Assembly: GCF_000766145.1 (NCBI RefSeq)
Contig: NZ_JNFB01000012.1
Span: 471,769 to 535,768 of the forward strand
Length of the DNA: 64,000 nt
Origin: Paenilisteria newyorkensis
GTDB lineage: Bacteria > Bacillota > Bacilli > Lactobacillales > Listeriaceae
Direction: 5' to 3'
Shown: positions 41,958 to 50,295 of the stretch, piece after piece
Layout: each line of letters starts with the position of its first letter
How positions within the stretch are numbered: the first letter of the stretch is position 1
The notes under the pieces: model-generated
Told to the model about the DNA's origin: nothing
What the model saw: only the letters and a program-made list of their open reading frames with translations
The model's database searches: none
Translations under genes and position numbers: made by a program

Positions 41958-42845
41958 ATGGGAAAAGCATTATTGATTGTGAATCCTTCCTCTGGCAAAG
42001 AGAAAGGGAAAGTATACAAGGACCGGGCGCATCAGGCGTTATTGAAGCGATTTGATGAGGTCGAGGTCAAAGAGACGCAAAAGGGTGGAGACGCGACGGA
42101 TTTTGCGCATGAGGCGGCTGACAATGGCTATGAAGCGGTCATCGCGATGGGTGGAGATGGAACGCTAAATGAGGTTATCAACGGTATTGCAGAGAAGCCG
42201 CACCGACCTGCATTTGGCTTTATTCCGCTGGGCACGGTGAATGATTTGGCTCGGTCTCTCGGCGTCCCATTACGAGCAGATCGCGCGATAAAGGCGCTTG
42301 AAACGGCTCGGAAACGCCCAATGGATATTGGGAAAATTGGTGATGCATACTTCATGAACGTACTCGCAGCGGGCATGATTGCAGAAGCTGTCGATAAAGT
42401 GAGCGTGGAACAAAAAACGAAATTTGGTTCTGTTGCTTATTTTGCGGAAGGGTTAAAAGCCTTTGCGCGTCACGAGTTGTTGGAGTTTGAAGTGAAGTAT
42501 GATGACGGAGAGTGGGACGGCAAAGCGGGGTTGGTTATTGCTAGCTTGACGAACTCGGTCGGAGGTATGGAACAGTGGGCGCCAGAAGCTGAGGTAGATG
42601 ACGGCTTGATTCATGTGTTTATTTTAACGAAACTAGGCTTAATTGATGCTGCCAAAATTTTACCGCAAATCGCGTTGGGCACGTTGAAAAAAGCGGACGG
42701 CGTGATGTATTTCTCCACGACAAAACTCGATATTTCCTGCACCGATCCAGATGTGAAGGTCAATGTTGACGGCGATCCCGGAGATACGTTCCCAATCCAA
42801 ATTGAAGTTTTGCGGGAGCATTTAGATGTATTAGTCCCTAGTTGA
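41958..42845 (+). CDS. Diacylglycerol/lipid kinase family protein
   Basis: A 295-residue kinase of the DagK/YegS group that phosphorylates diacylglycerol or a related lipid. The nucleotide site AMGGDGTLNEVINGI and the GFIPLGTVNDLARSLGVP block are clear, followed by the beta-sandwich domain with VNVDGDPGDTFP at the end. ATG 41958 is 11 bases after AAGGAG; longer frames upstream have no site. Single gene. It would return diacylglycerol from lipoteichoic acid synthesis to phosphatidic acid, if it is the DgkB type; paralogues exist in Listeria, so the exact substrate is open. Confidence 0.88.
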   Translation: MGKALLIVNPSSGKEKGKVYKDRAHQALLKRFDEVEVKETQKGGDATDFAHEAADNGYEAVIAMGGDGTLNEVINGIAEKPHRPAFGFIPLGTVNDLARSLGVPLRADRAIKALETARKRPMDIGKIGDAYFMNVLAAGMIAEAVDKVSVEQKTKFGSVAYFAEGLKAFARHELLEFEVKYDDGEWDGKAGLVIASLTNSVGGMEQWAPEAEVDDGLIHVFILTKLGLIDAAKILPQIALGTLKKADGVMYFSTTKLDISCTDPDVKVNVDGDPGDTFPIQIEVLREHLDVLVPS

Positions 42846-42853
42846 TGTGATTT

Positions 42854-42896
42854 TACGATCTGGAATACCTAGATTCGAAAAGCATTCCAGATCGTA
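42854..42896. terminator. Perfect 13-bp stem between convergent genes
   Basis: TACGATCTGGAAT (42854-42866) pairs perfectly with 42884-42896 over a 17-base loop. Neither strand has a proper T-run after it, so it is an atypical terminator or an mRNA-protecting stem. Confidence 0.55.
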
Positions 42897-42899
42897 GAA

Positions 42900-43631
42900 T
42901 CAGTCGGTAAGTTCGCTAATTTTGTGAAGAATGGCTTGTTCTAGCAACGGATGATAGTGAAATGATTCGCAAAGTACCGTTTCGCAGGCTGGATACAATT
43001 TCTGTAAATGCAGCCGTTCTTGATCAATGGCAACCACATGAGCTCCTGTGAATAGAAAGTAAGGGAGGATATAGACTTTCTCGAACTTGGTGACTAGTTT
43101 TTCGAGTATTTCTGGATAACATGGTTCGCCTTTGATTTCACTATGGAAAACCGGCAAATGTAGCTGCGATTCTAATAATTGAGCGACATTATAGAGCCGA
43201 TTTGCGGGTTCATTGTCGCGTTCATTTCCAAGTCCTACAAGCAAGACAGCCTCTGAATTTGTGAAGTTGATATTGGTCTGTAGTATTTTTTCTTTGGCTA
43301 GTGCGATTATTTCTGGATCAAAGCCAAATGTTTTTGTCATTTTAATTGTTATTTCTGGGTGTTTCATGGTAAGGGAGTCGAGAATTTTAGGGATTTCATA
43401 TTTGATGTTGGTCGCGGAAAATAGGAATACTGGGACGACGATAAGTTCATCTGCACCAGCCGCGATAGCCTTCTCACAGGCGATTTCTATGGTAGGGTAG
43501 CTCATTTTTAGAAAGCCTAATTCTTGAATCGTTTCAGGTCTTTTCTTTCTGATTTCGGCAATAAATGTACGAAATTCTGCATTGCCCTCGGCTAGCTGTG
43601 TGCCATTGCCGATATAAATTATTGCGCGCAA
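42900..43631 (-). CDS. CbiX/SirB-like protein with degenerate active site
   Basis: A 243-residue protein with two CbiX-type halves, like SirB (sirohydrochlorin ferrochelatase). The frame matches SirB through IYIGNGTQ, QELGFLKMSYPTIE and VVPVFLFSATNIKYEIP. However, the catalytic residues recalled for B. subtilis SirB (His10, Glu43, His76) are Asn9, Lys42 and Asn75 here. The second half keeps YFLFTGAH but has VGLGNERD in place of a His motif. It is therefore probably not a normal chelatase; a binding or regulatory role, or changed chemistry, is possible. Single minus-strand gene; no sirohaem or cobalamin genes lie nearby. Confidence 0.75.
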   Translation of the reverse strand: MRAIIYIGNGTQLAEGNAEFRTFIAEIRKKRPETIQELGFLKMSYPTIEIACEKAIAAGADELIVVPVFLFSATNIKYEIPKILDSLTMKHPEITIKMTKTFGFDPEIIALAKEKILQTNINFTNSEAVLLVGLGNERDNEPANRLYNVAQLLESQLHLPVFHSEIKGEPCYPEILEKLVTKFEKVYILPYFLFTGAHVVAIDQERLHLQKLYPACETVLCESFHYHPLLEQAILHKISELTD

Positions 43632-43846
43632 AATGATTAACTCCCTCCAAAATGGTGTATGGCATTGCTGTATACTCTATATTTTAACCCGCATAGGGAC
43701 GTAAGCCAAGCTGTTTTCGTAAAAAAAGATTTTAAATGTCACCAAATTGTGAACGGATGTCAAGATGTGGCAAGGGTTAGGAAATCATAGCAAATCGATT
43801 GTAAATAGATACATTGGAAAAATAGGAGATGAGGAGGAAGTAATGT

Positions 43847-44188
43847 ATGGGTGAGTCGCTAGATGTTGTTTACAAAGGGTTGGCGAACCTGAAAAATGGT
43901 TTTAAGCCGGTACCGGGGAAGCTTTATGTGACGCAGGATTATTTGATTCACAAACCAAATGATTATTTTTCGGAAGATGTCATGATTCCTTTTGAAGATG
44001 TGGCGCGGATTGAGGGCGTGATGACGAAGATTTTAGGGCGGGATATGTTATCTAATTTACTTGAGGTGGAAACAAAAGAGGGACATACCTTCCAGTTCGT
44101 GATTAATAAACAAAAGAAATGGCTAGCCGCATTGGAACGAGTACTTACGGAGCGCGGGGAAGCGGTAAAGTTAGTTCAGGCTAAATAG
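43847..44188 (+). CDS. GRAM/PH-like domain small protein
   Basis: A 113-residue soluble protein. The run of short strands (GKLYVTQDYLIHKPN, VMIPFEDVARIEGV, LLEVETKEGHTFQFVI) followed by a C-terminal helix (KKWLAALERVLTE) matches the GRAM/bacterial PH fold by pattern. No catalytic residues. GAGGAGGAA precedes; the first ATG (43842) meets a stop after three codons, so ATG 43847 is used. Function unknown; probably membrane or lipid binding if GRAM. Element E6 follows. Confidence 0.65.
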   Translation: MGESLDVVYKGLANLKNGFKPVPGKLYVTQDYLIHKPNDYFSEDVMIPFEDVARIEGVMTKILGRDMLSNLLEVETKEGHTFQFVINKQKKWLAALERVLTERGEAVKLVQAK

Positions 44189-44201
44189 AGGAGCGGTGTC
44201 T

Positions 44202-44550
44202 GGGGCATAACTCAAAACAGGATAAAATCGCAAGTCTCTTTATTTTTGGGTAAGACGAAGATAACGCTATACACAAATCGAGCGAAAGCGTTTGTATTCA
44301 GGGGATTTGGTGGAATGAGGATGGCAAACTCATTCCATTCTTTTGCATATTGAGGTTCTAATTCGCTTTGCTTCAAAGAACCACAACAAAGCGGAGCATA
44401 CTGGTGTATGTGATGACTGAAAGCAGGGAGAGGGTAGTTTCCTCGACCATGCAAGAAGTTAAGCGTAGCAAGTATTGCGTAGCAGAACCGGAAGTCCGCC
44501 AAATCCCCTGAATGCGAGCGCTTGTCGCCGATTTATTTGGGTTATGTCCC
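44202..44550. repeat. Repeat element E6 (full form)
   Basis: A 349-bp element with ends GGGGCATAAC and GTTATGTCCC. Left arm 44273-44314 and right arm 44495-44536 pair over about 40 positions. Interior hairpins include GAATGAG/CTCATTC, GGTTCT/AGAACC and CATACTGGTGTATG, followed by the TGACTGAAAGCAGGGAG block and a GCGTAGCAAGTATTGCGTAGC repeat-like segment (split between 44463 and 44483). The interior is nearly identical to E5 in reverse. It exactly fills the gap between two convergent genes. Confidence 0.92.
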
Positions 44551-44553
44551 TTT

Positions 44554-45426
44554 TTAGTCGTAGATTTGATTGAAGTTTGCGACGGCACCGATGAGGTTTG
44601 CGTCATTTCCGAATTCGCAGGAAACGAGTGTTGGCGCTACTTTTGCGATTGTGATTTGCGCTAGTAGGTCGTCGAGTTGGGTTTGGATGGCTGAGAGGAA
44701 ATCTGGACGCTCGCTGACACCGCCGCCAATTACGATGAGTTCGGGGTCATATACATATTGCAAGTTAAAAATGCCTTTTGCAAGGTTGCGGAACATGAAG
44801 TCGATTTCCTCCATCGCGATTGGGTCACCGGCTTCTTTTAATTGGAAGGCTTCGATGCCACTTAGCGATGGCAAGCCTTTTCGTTTTGCGATGCGTGAGG
44901 CGGCATTGACCGCAGTTCCAGTGTCGCTTAGATTTTCTAGTTTGTCATTCATAATCATATAACCGAATTCGCCACCGTGAAGATGCGCGCCGGCATGGAT
45001 TTTGCCATTTTTGATAACGGCGCCACCGATTCCTGTACCGATGATGAGAAAGAGGATGTCGCTTGCTTGTTTTGCTACGCCCAACCACGTTTCGGCGAGA
45101 GCTGCGCAATTGGCATCATTTTCGAGTGCGATGGGTAGTTCTAGATTTTCTTCTAATAGTTGTCGGAATGGAAAATGGTGAATGTACGGAATCGCGCTGG
45201 CACCGCCGATAATACCGCTTTCATTATCGACTGCTCCGGGGCAACTAAAAGCGATACCAGTCAGTGGATGTGTGCTGTATGTACGTTTAGTCGTTTGTAA
45301 TTGGTTTATGAGGGCGTCTAATGTTTCTGGTGTCTTGAATTTGCCTTTGGAAAGGATTGTCCCGTCTTGCTCTACTAAAGCGTATTTGACGGCTGTACCG
45401 CCCATATCGAATGCTAATAATGTCAT
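44554..45426 (-). CDS. ROK family sugar kinase
   Basis: A 290-residue protein of the ROK family (glucokinase, fructokinase, BglK). The phosphate loop LAFDMGGTAVKYALV, the catalytic Asp in ALENDANCAALAE, FLIIGTGIGGAVI and GGEFGYM are present. The CxCGxxGC zinc motif usual in many ROK kinases is absent (the region reads LENLSDTGTAVNAAS), as in beta-glucoside kinase-like members. There is no helix-turn-helix, so it is a kinase, not a repressor. AAGGAG lies ten bases before ATG. Sugar specificity unknown. Convergent with the GRAM gene through E6. Confidence 0.88.
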   Translation of the reverse strand: MTLLAFDMGGTAVKYALVEQDGTILSKGKFKTPETLDALINQLQTTKRTYSTHPLTGIAFSCPGAVDNESGIIGGASAIPYIHHFPFRQLLEENLELPIALENDANCAALAETWLGVAKQASDILFLIIGTGIGGAVIKNGKIHAGAHLHGGEFGYMIMNDKLENLSDTGTAVNAASRIAKRKGLPSLSGIEAFQLKEAGDPIAMEEIDFMFRNLAKGIFNLQYVYDPELIVIGGGVSERPDFLSAIQTQLDDLLAQITIAKVAPTLVSCEFGNDANLIGAVANFNQIYD

Positions 45427-45519
45427 ATTTTCCGAACTCCTTTTCGCTGAATTAACTCAAGCATACGTGTATTATTAGGAAAAAACAAGTGGGAACAAAA
45501 AGAAACGTTGAAAAAATAT

Positions 45520-45548
45520 TTTACAATTATATTACGAAGTGTTACAAT
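45520..45548 (+). promoter_or_regulatory. Sigma-A promoter
   Basis: TTTACA, 17 bases, TACAAT; the transcript would start about 30 bases before the coding start of the serine hydrolase gene. Confidence 0.65.
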
Positions 45549-45582
45549 TATGTCGTACTTATTAGAACAAGGAGGAAATAAA

Positions 45583-46725
45583 ATGCATGTAAGTAGAGCA
45601 GAGCGGGCGCGAAAGAAACGCAAGACGCGGCGTCTAGGAGTTATTTTTACAGTCATTGCTTGCTTTTTATTTGGGGGATTAGGAAGTGCGTATCTGTTTA
45701 TGCAGGCACATTCTAAGGTAACGGCAAACGAAATGAGTATGAACGAGGATTCGACGGCAAATGTGAAGGCGAACATCGTGATTGATCCACATGCCTCACT
45801 CAAAACGAAAATCGATTTAATTCTACAGAAACATCAATTTAATGGGGCGGCCTATGTCGTGAAGAATAACAAAGCCATTATAAATCAGGGCTATGGTATG
45901 GCGAATAAAATGACTGGGGAAGCCAATACAAGCCAGAGCTTATTTTTTATAGGATCGATGGAAAAAGCAGTGGTCGCAACGGCTATCATGCAATTACAGG
46001 AAAAAGGATTGCTGAACGTGGAAGATCCAATCGCGAAGTATTTTCCAGAGTTTCCGAACGGGCAACATATCAAAATCAAGAATTTCTTAGGTCATACGTC
46101 TGGCCTTGAGGGTCGCGAAAAAGGAAACAACAAAGTGACGTCGCAGCAAATTTTAGAGCAGGTGGAGGACGCGGGCATTAAGCGCCAACCGGGTACATGG
46201 GATTATAAAGATGATAATTATGCGGTGATGGGAAGATTGGTTGAGAAGTTGTCACATCAGTCTTTAGAGGCCTATTTAAAGCAACACGTTTTGAAACCAG
46301 CTGGCATGACATCTACGGCATTTGGTGATTCTTTTTTCACGCATCCGAACGAATCAATAAGTTATAAACTGAAGAATGGTGTGTTGACGAAAACGAGTTT
46401 TGTGCAAGATACTTCGCAATTATTCGGCGCTGGAAATATGTATATGCCGCCGCGAGATATTTATCTGTTTAATAAGGCGTTAACGGATGGAAAACTAGTA
46501 AATCAAGCGAGTTTGGCGAGCATGCTTCATGCAGGCGCTGGGAATTATGGGTATGGTTTTTATACACGGCCGACTTTCTATATTTCTCGCGGCGTGCTTT
46601 ATAACTACGAGACGATCAATAGTTTTTCAAAAGATTATCGAGACGCGGTGATTCTTTTTTCTAATATTCGAATGGAAAAAGATAACGGTGCGCTTGTGAA
46701 AGAAATTTATAGCGTGATGCAGTAA
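45583..46725 (+). CDS. Membrane-anchored beta-lactamase/PBP-fold serine hydrolase
   Basis: A 380-residue class C beta-lactamase-like protein. A basic cytoplasmic start (RAERARKKRKTRR), one membrane anchor (about 20-42) and a spacer precede the domain. The SxxK motif is GSMEKAVVA (Ser-Met-Glu-Lys). The usual YxN reads YKD in WDYKDDNYAVMG, which differs from active enzymes. No KTG is evident near the end. It could be a DD-peptidase-like or esterase protein of the wall; loss of typical motifs makes beta-lactam hydrolysis unlikely. AAGGAGGAA precedes ATG 45583. Confidence 0.82.
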   Translation: MHVSRAERARKKRKTRRLGVIFTVIACFLFGGLGSAYLFMQAHSKVTANEMSMNEDSTANVKANIVIDPHASLKTKIDLILQKHQFNGAAYVVKNNKAIINQGYGMANKMTGEANTSQSLFFIGSMEKAVVATAIMQLQEKGLLNVEDPIAKYFPEFPNGQHIKIKNFLGHTSGLEGREKGNNKVTSQQILEQVEDAGIKRQPGTWDYKDDNYAVMGRLVEKLSHQSLEAYLKQHVLKPAGMTSTAFGDSFFTHPNESISYKLKNGVLTKTSFVQDTSQLFGAGNMYMPPRDIYLFNKALTDGKLVNQASLASMLHAGAGNYGYGFYTRPTFYISRGVLYNYETINSFSKDYRDAVILFSNIRMEKDNGALVKEIYSVMQ

Positions 46726-46796
46726 AAAATAGATGCGATTTGCCAATTTCATGCTATAATATACAAAAGCGAAAAAACTTCAGGAGGAATTTTTTA

Positions 46797-47180
46797 GTGG
46801 AAATTAGGATTCAGAAAAAGCTTGCGACTGGGCAAGTTAGATTTGAAAGTGATTTCGGCACGTGTGAAGGAATTTGGAATGATGACGAGCCGGAGTCGAA
46901 TCGCAAATATACGGTAGACATTGAAATACCAGAGCATTTGACGGCCGCGCAATTAGCGGAGAGTGACGAGAAGCATTGCATTTTGGAAAAGACCGAGGAT
47001 GCACATGTTCATGTTGTTGGACAACTAGAAGACTACGAGGAGGACGGTTTTGCCGTTTTGCGACTAGAGGATAGTATCATTTGTTTCAACACGCAATACG
47101 ATGAGCAAATCGAAGCCTTACACGGAAAATTTATTGAGTTTGAAGTAGAACGGATTCATTTGAGTAAAGTAGGTATTTAA
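46797..47180 (+). CDS. Conserved hypothetical soluble protein
   Basis: A 127-residue acidic protein with no signal or membrane segment; strands (VEIRIQKKLATGQVRFE, KYTVDIEIPEHL, HVHVVGQLEDYEEDGFAVLRLEDSIICFN) suggest a small beta-barrel fold. I do not recognise the family. The start is GTG six bases after AGGAGG; longer frames include that site. A TATAAT lies about 45 bases upstream. The gene ends at a strong bidirectional terminator. Confidence 0.7.
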   Translation: MEIRIQKKLATGQVRFESDFGTCEGIWNDDEPESNRKYTVDIEIPEHLTAAQLAESDEKHCILEKTEDAHVHVVGQLEDYEEDGFAVLRLEDSIICFNTQYDEQIEALHGKFIEFEVERIHLSKVGI

Positions 47181-47220
47181 AAAGCAACGTTTGGGAATTT
47201 TGCCCAAACGTTGCTTTTTT
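47181..47220. terminator. Bidirectional intrinsic terminator
   Basis: AAAGCAACGTTTGGG (47181-47195) pairs perfectly with 47203-47217, seven-base loop, with A- and T-runs on the two sides. The stop codon of the minus-strand gene lies at its edge. Confidence 0.93.
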
Positions 47221-47686
47221 AGCCTTTTTCCGTAAATACTTTTAACATCTGTTCTAAATCTTCTTCATTACGCACAAATAAGAGCAAACGTTGGCGACCA
47301 GTTTCAATCACTAGTACACCGTCCTCGGATAGGTTAATGCGCTCCATTTTTTTGTATTCAAAGAAGAGGAGGGCGTAGAAGAAACCGTGTTCCTTGAAGA
47401 TAACGCGACCTTTTCGGATGAAACAAATGTAGAAGAAGAGAATGCCCAGAATGGCTAGTAAGACGGATGTGGAAGTTGGTCCGTGACGTAAGAACGCGTT
47501 CGAGATAAACAGCATCGCGATTAAGCCAACGAATATGTATCCATCCCATTTCCCTCGCGAACGAAGCGGGACACTAAGAACAGTTTTACCTTTCCAAAAA
47601 TGAAGAATGACGCCATCATAAATCGAAAATAAAAACGCGCCGACAATCATGATAATTAGGAAAATATTTGTTGCATCCATGCTCAT
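47219..47686 (-). CDS. UPF0266/DUF986 membrane protein
   Basis: A 155-residue protein with three or four membrane helices (about 7-26, 50-66, 72-90) and a soluble C-terminal strand-rich tail (about 105-155, [22 protein letters not shown]). Sequence and length match UPF0266/DUF986, the family of lmo0779, which sits next to the mannose-type PTS operon in Listeria, as here. In enterobacteria the related YobD gene also follows manXYZ. Its role is unknown, but the association with mannose PTS is recurrent. A weak AGGTG lies before ATG. Confidence 0.82.
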   Translation of the reverse strand: MSMDATNIFLIIMIVGAFLFSIYDGVILHFWKGKTVLSVPLRSRGKWDGYIFVGLIAMLFISNAFLRHGPTSTSVLLAILGILFFYICFIRKGRVIFKEHGFFYALLFFEYKKMERINLSEDGVLVIETGRQRLLLFVRNEEDLEQMLKVFTEKG

Positions 47687-47896
47687 TATTTTACACCTGC
47701 ATTCATTGAATTCTGCTCTTATTGTATCATTATCTACCTAAAAAAGGAACCGAATCACATTATCAAGCGCCTTATTTCTCAAGGGAAGGACATGAAATGA
47801 AATAATAGCCAAAATATCCTTGTGAAATGGCGCATTAAATACTATAATTAGGATTCGAGTCATTTTGTACAGCAGGGAAAAGGGAGGAAAACAATA

Positions 47897-48487
47897 ATGA
47901 AAAGGCTACCAATTTTATTTTTAGCGCTCGGTTTAGTATTTGTCGCAGGATGTTCCAGTGAGGCGACGACGGACAGCGTGACAGAGAAAAAGAAAACCGT
48001 AGAAGTAGAGAAAATGAAGGTTGTGAAGAGTACGAAAGGGACATGGTCACTTGAAATTCCTGCGAACTGGAAAGTAGATAAAGAGCTTGTCACAGAAGAT
48101 GTCGAGCTTGCGGTGAGTCGGAAAGATGACGAGATTTCTTTAAATGGATTGACCGAGCTAAAAGACGATTTCAAGGATTATGAAGGCGGAGTAAGTTTGG
48201 CATCCTATCAAAAAATCGTGGAAGAAGAGTTTCCAAAAGATTATGGCGTAGAGAAATTCCCAGCATTTCAAGATGTGAAGGTAGGCGATTATCCTGCCAA
48301 GTTAAGCGTATTTGAAACGAAAGAATCCGGATTCACCTACTCAAACCGTCTCTATTTAATCGAAATGAGCGATTTTTATCTACAAGTTTTAGAATACGGA
48401 CCAAAATCAAAAATGGAGAAATATCAGGAAGAAGCCGAGCAAGTTGTCCAGTCGATAAAGGAAATATCCAAAAAGGGGAAATCATGA
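47897..48487 (+). CDS. Lipoprotein, PsbP-like pattern
   Basis: A 196-residue lipoprotein: lipobox VAGC (Cys19), a charged Lys/Glu linker, then one domain that starts KGTWSLEIPANWKVDKE and continues with YQKIVEEEFPKDYG and YSNRLYLIEMSDFYLQVLEYGP. The opening TWSLEIPANWK pattern recalls PsbP/DUF1795-like lipoproteins (weak). AAGGGAGGAA precedes ATG. The next gene starts in an ATGA overlap, so both are translated together at the membrane surface. Function unknown. Confidence 0.78.
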   Translation: MKRLPILFLALGLVFVAGCSSEATTDSVTEKKKTVEVEKMKVVKSTKGTWSLEIPANWKVDKELVTEDVELAVSRKDDEISLNGLTELKDDFKDYEGGVSLASYQKIVEEEFPKDYGVEKFPAFQDVKVGDYPAKLSVFETKESGFTYSNRLYLIEMSDFYLQVLEYGPKSKMEKYQEEAEQVVQSIKEISKKGKS

Positions 48488-49107
48488 TGAAAAAATTTCT
48501 AATTATCCTAGCTGCAATTGTAATCGTACTAGGCGGCACGTTGATGTATTTGAATCACATGAATTATTGGCCGTTTCAAGATCAGAAGGAAGCCGGTATT
48601 CCAGATGGTGAGATTAAAAATTTGAACGAACCTGTCAAAGCAGACGAATTGTCGTTACTGCTGGCTGCGAGTGGTAAGGTAGCATATAATGTAAAAGCTA
48701 GTAACGTGGCTGTTTATTTTGATGTATATCAGCGAGATAAACGTGTGATGCACGAGCTAGTGACGGAGTCTGGAAGTGATGAAGAAATACAATTAAGTGG
48801 TAACCTTGTCTGGGGTATCCCCGGCTTTGATGTTTTTAACCCTACTGAAATCCGAGCGACGATAACAAATGGTGGGGCAATCTCGCAGGATGCATTTACT
48901 GTTCCAAAAAATGTATTTGGAAAATTAGAGAATCAGGTAGCAGAAACACAGCCGTTTGATGATGGAAAAATCAAAAAAGGGGAGCGTTATATATTACAAG
49001 CATGGGGCATGGGGAAAGGCGAGATGGGTATTAACGATAAAACTTTTGCCAAAGAAGGTCTAAAGAATAGAGAGCAAAGCGTTATCCTATATGTCGTCTT
49101 CAAATGA
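48484..49107 (+). CDS. Membrane-anchored extracellular protein, unknown
   Basis: A 207-residue protein with an uncleaved-looking N-terminal hydrophobic segment (about 4-22) and a soluble outside domain rich in strands. No family recognised. The ATGA overlap with the preceding lipoprotein gene shows translational coupling, so the two proteins may work together. No cysteine at the end of the signal, so it is not a lipoprotein. Repeat E7 follows ten bases after the stop. Confidence 0.72.
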   Translation: MMKKFLIILAAIVIVLGGTLMYLNHMNYWPFQDQKEAGIPDGEIKNLNEPVKADELSLLLAASGKVAYNVKASNVAVYFDVYQRDKRVMHELVTESGSDEEIQLSGNLVWGIPGFDVFNPTEIRATITNGGAISQDAFTVPKNVFGKLENQVAETQPFDDGKIKKGERYILQAWGMGKGEMGINDKTFAKEGLKNREQSVILYVVFK

Positions 49108-49118
49108 AAAAAGGAGCT

Positions 49119-49391
49119 GGGACAAACTCCAAACAAGATAAAATCGCCTTACCCGTTATTTGGGTAAGACGATAATCATGCTTTACACAAATCGAGCGAA
49201 AGCGTTTGTATTCAGGGGATTTGGTGGAATGAGGATGGCAAACTCATTCCATTTTTTTGCATATTGAGGTTCTAATTCGCTTTGCTTCAAAGAACCACAA
49301 CAAAGCGGAGCATACTGGTGTATGTGAGAACCGGAAGTCCGTCAAATCTCCTGAATGCGAACGCTTCGCCGATTTATTTGGGTTATGTCCT
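49119..49391. repeat. Repeat element E7 (intermediate form)
   Basis: A 273-bp element with ends GGGACAAAC and GTTATGTCCT. Left arm 49187-49228 contains AATCGAGCGAAAGCGTTTG; the right arm 49338-49377 pairs with it and lacks two bases present in E6. One internal block (GAATGAGGATGGC...GGTTCT...AGAACC) and the CATACTGGTGTATG hairpin are present, while the TGACTGAAAGC block is missing. The outer left hairpin is CTTACCC/GGGTAAG. Confidence 0.9.
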
Positions 49392-49413
49392 AGACCCTGT
49401 TTTTCAACTCTAA

Positions 49414-50274
49414 TCAAGACCCAGGAACTGCGAAAATTCCTAGTACATAACCTACAATACCAAGTCCAAACAACATGAAGATAATCCACAGTGCGTTGAT
49501 TTTTTTCTTCAGCAACCACATACAAGCGAATGTTAAACCTAATGCAAGGATACCAGGCATCAAGCTATCCAAAATATCTTGTACGGTAGTTGTTGTTGTT
49601 TTTCCTTCTTGGTTCGTCGTTTTAGAAACAACGAGTGGAATATCGATATTTGTCCACTTGTTAACCAGACCACCCATAACGAACAGTCCAAGAATCGAGG
49701 CGCCTTCCGTCAGTTTCTGAATAACCCCACCGGCCATATCGGAAACTACGTCGGTTCCTTTGCGATACCCGTAGAAAACACCCCAGTAACGGAATCCAAG
49801 GCGAATCGCGTTAAAGAGTACGAAGAATAGAATCGGTCCAAAGATACTACCAGTCGATGCAAAAGTGGCACCAAGCGCGGCAAGTACCGGACGAACAGTT
49901 CCCCAGAAGACAGGATCCCCAACACCGGCAAGTGGTCCCATGAGACCTACTTTAATACCATTGATAGCGGCCTGATCGATTGGTGACCCGTTAGATTTTT
50001 GTTCCTCCATCGCTGCGGTTACCCCTAAAATTGGAGCTCCCATGTATGGATGCGTATTGAAAAACTCGAGATGCCGCTTAATGGCTTCGGTACGTTCTTC
50101 GCCTTCATATAAGCGGTTGATAATTGGTACAACGGTAAAACAGAATCCCAAAGCTTGCATACGTTCAAAGTTCCATGAACCCTGGAATAGGTTGGAACGA
50201 ATAAATACGGCCATTAAATCACCTTTTGTTAGCTTTTTCTCGCCAACAGTTACTTTTGCTGTTTCGTTACTCAT
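49414..50274 (-). CDS. mpoD: Mannose-family PTS membrane component EIID (MpoD)
   Basis: A 286-residue membrane component that, with EIIC, forms the sugar channel of the mannose-type phosphotransferase system. The N-terminal LTKGDLMAVFIRSNLFQGSWNFERMQALGF, GLMGPLAGVGDPVFWGT and the C-terminal helices are typical of EIID. It is the last gene of the EIIA-B-C-D operon (mpoA-D order), 21 bases after EIIC. Element E7 lies behind it, and no separate classic terminator was seen, so the repeat may end the transcript. Confidence 0.93.
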   Translation of the reverse strand: MSNETAKVTVGEKKLTKGDLMAVFIRSNLFQGSWNFERMQALGFCFTVVPIINRLYEGEERTEAIKRHLEFFNTHPYMGAPILGVTAAMEEQKSNGSPIDQAAINGIKVGLMGPLAGVGDPVFWGTVRPVLAALGATFASTGSIFGPILFFVLFNAIRLGFRYWGVFYGYRKGTDVVSDMAGGVIQKLTEGASILGLFVMGGLVNKWTNIDIPLVVSKTTNQEGKTTTTTVQDILDSLMPGILALGLTFACMWLLKKKINALWIIFMLFGLGIVGYVLGIFAVPGS

Positions 50275-50295
50275 AATTTGGTTACCTCCCTTTTT

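Noticed and set aside
43632..43846. Gap of 215 bases between the SirB-like and GRAM-like genes.
   Set aside because: I looked for stems, promoters and small ORFs on both strands and saw nothing convincing beyond the two ribosome sites.
20340..49391. Reading the E elements as an insertion sequence family or CRISPR array.
   Set aside because: No transposase frame in any copy, and copies are kilobases apart with variable arms; there are no regularly spaced short repeats.
20340..49391. Reading the E elements as integron attC sites.
   Set aside because: They are not linked to a cassette array or integrase, and the conserved attC core bases are not seen.
49244..49525. Minus-strand 93-codon frame through element E7 into the EIID gene.
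   Set aside because: Shadow of the repeat and of mpoD; no ribosome site, no family pattern.
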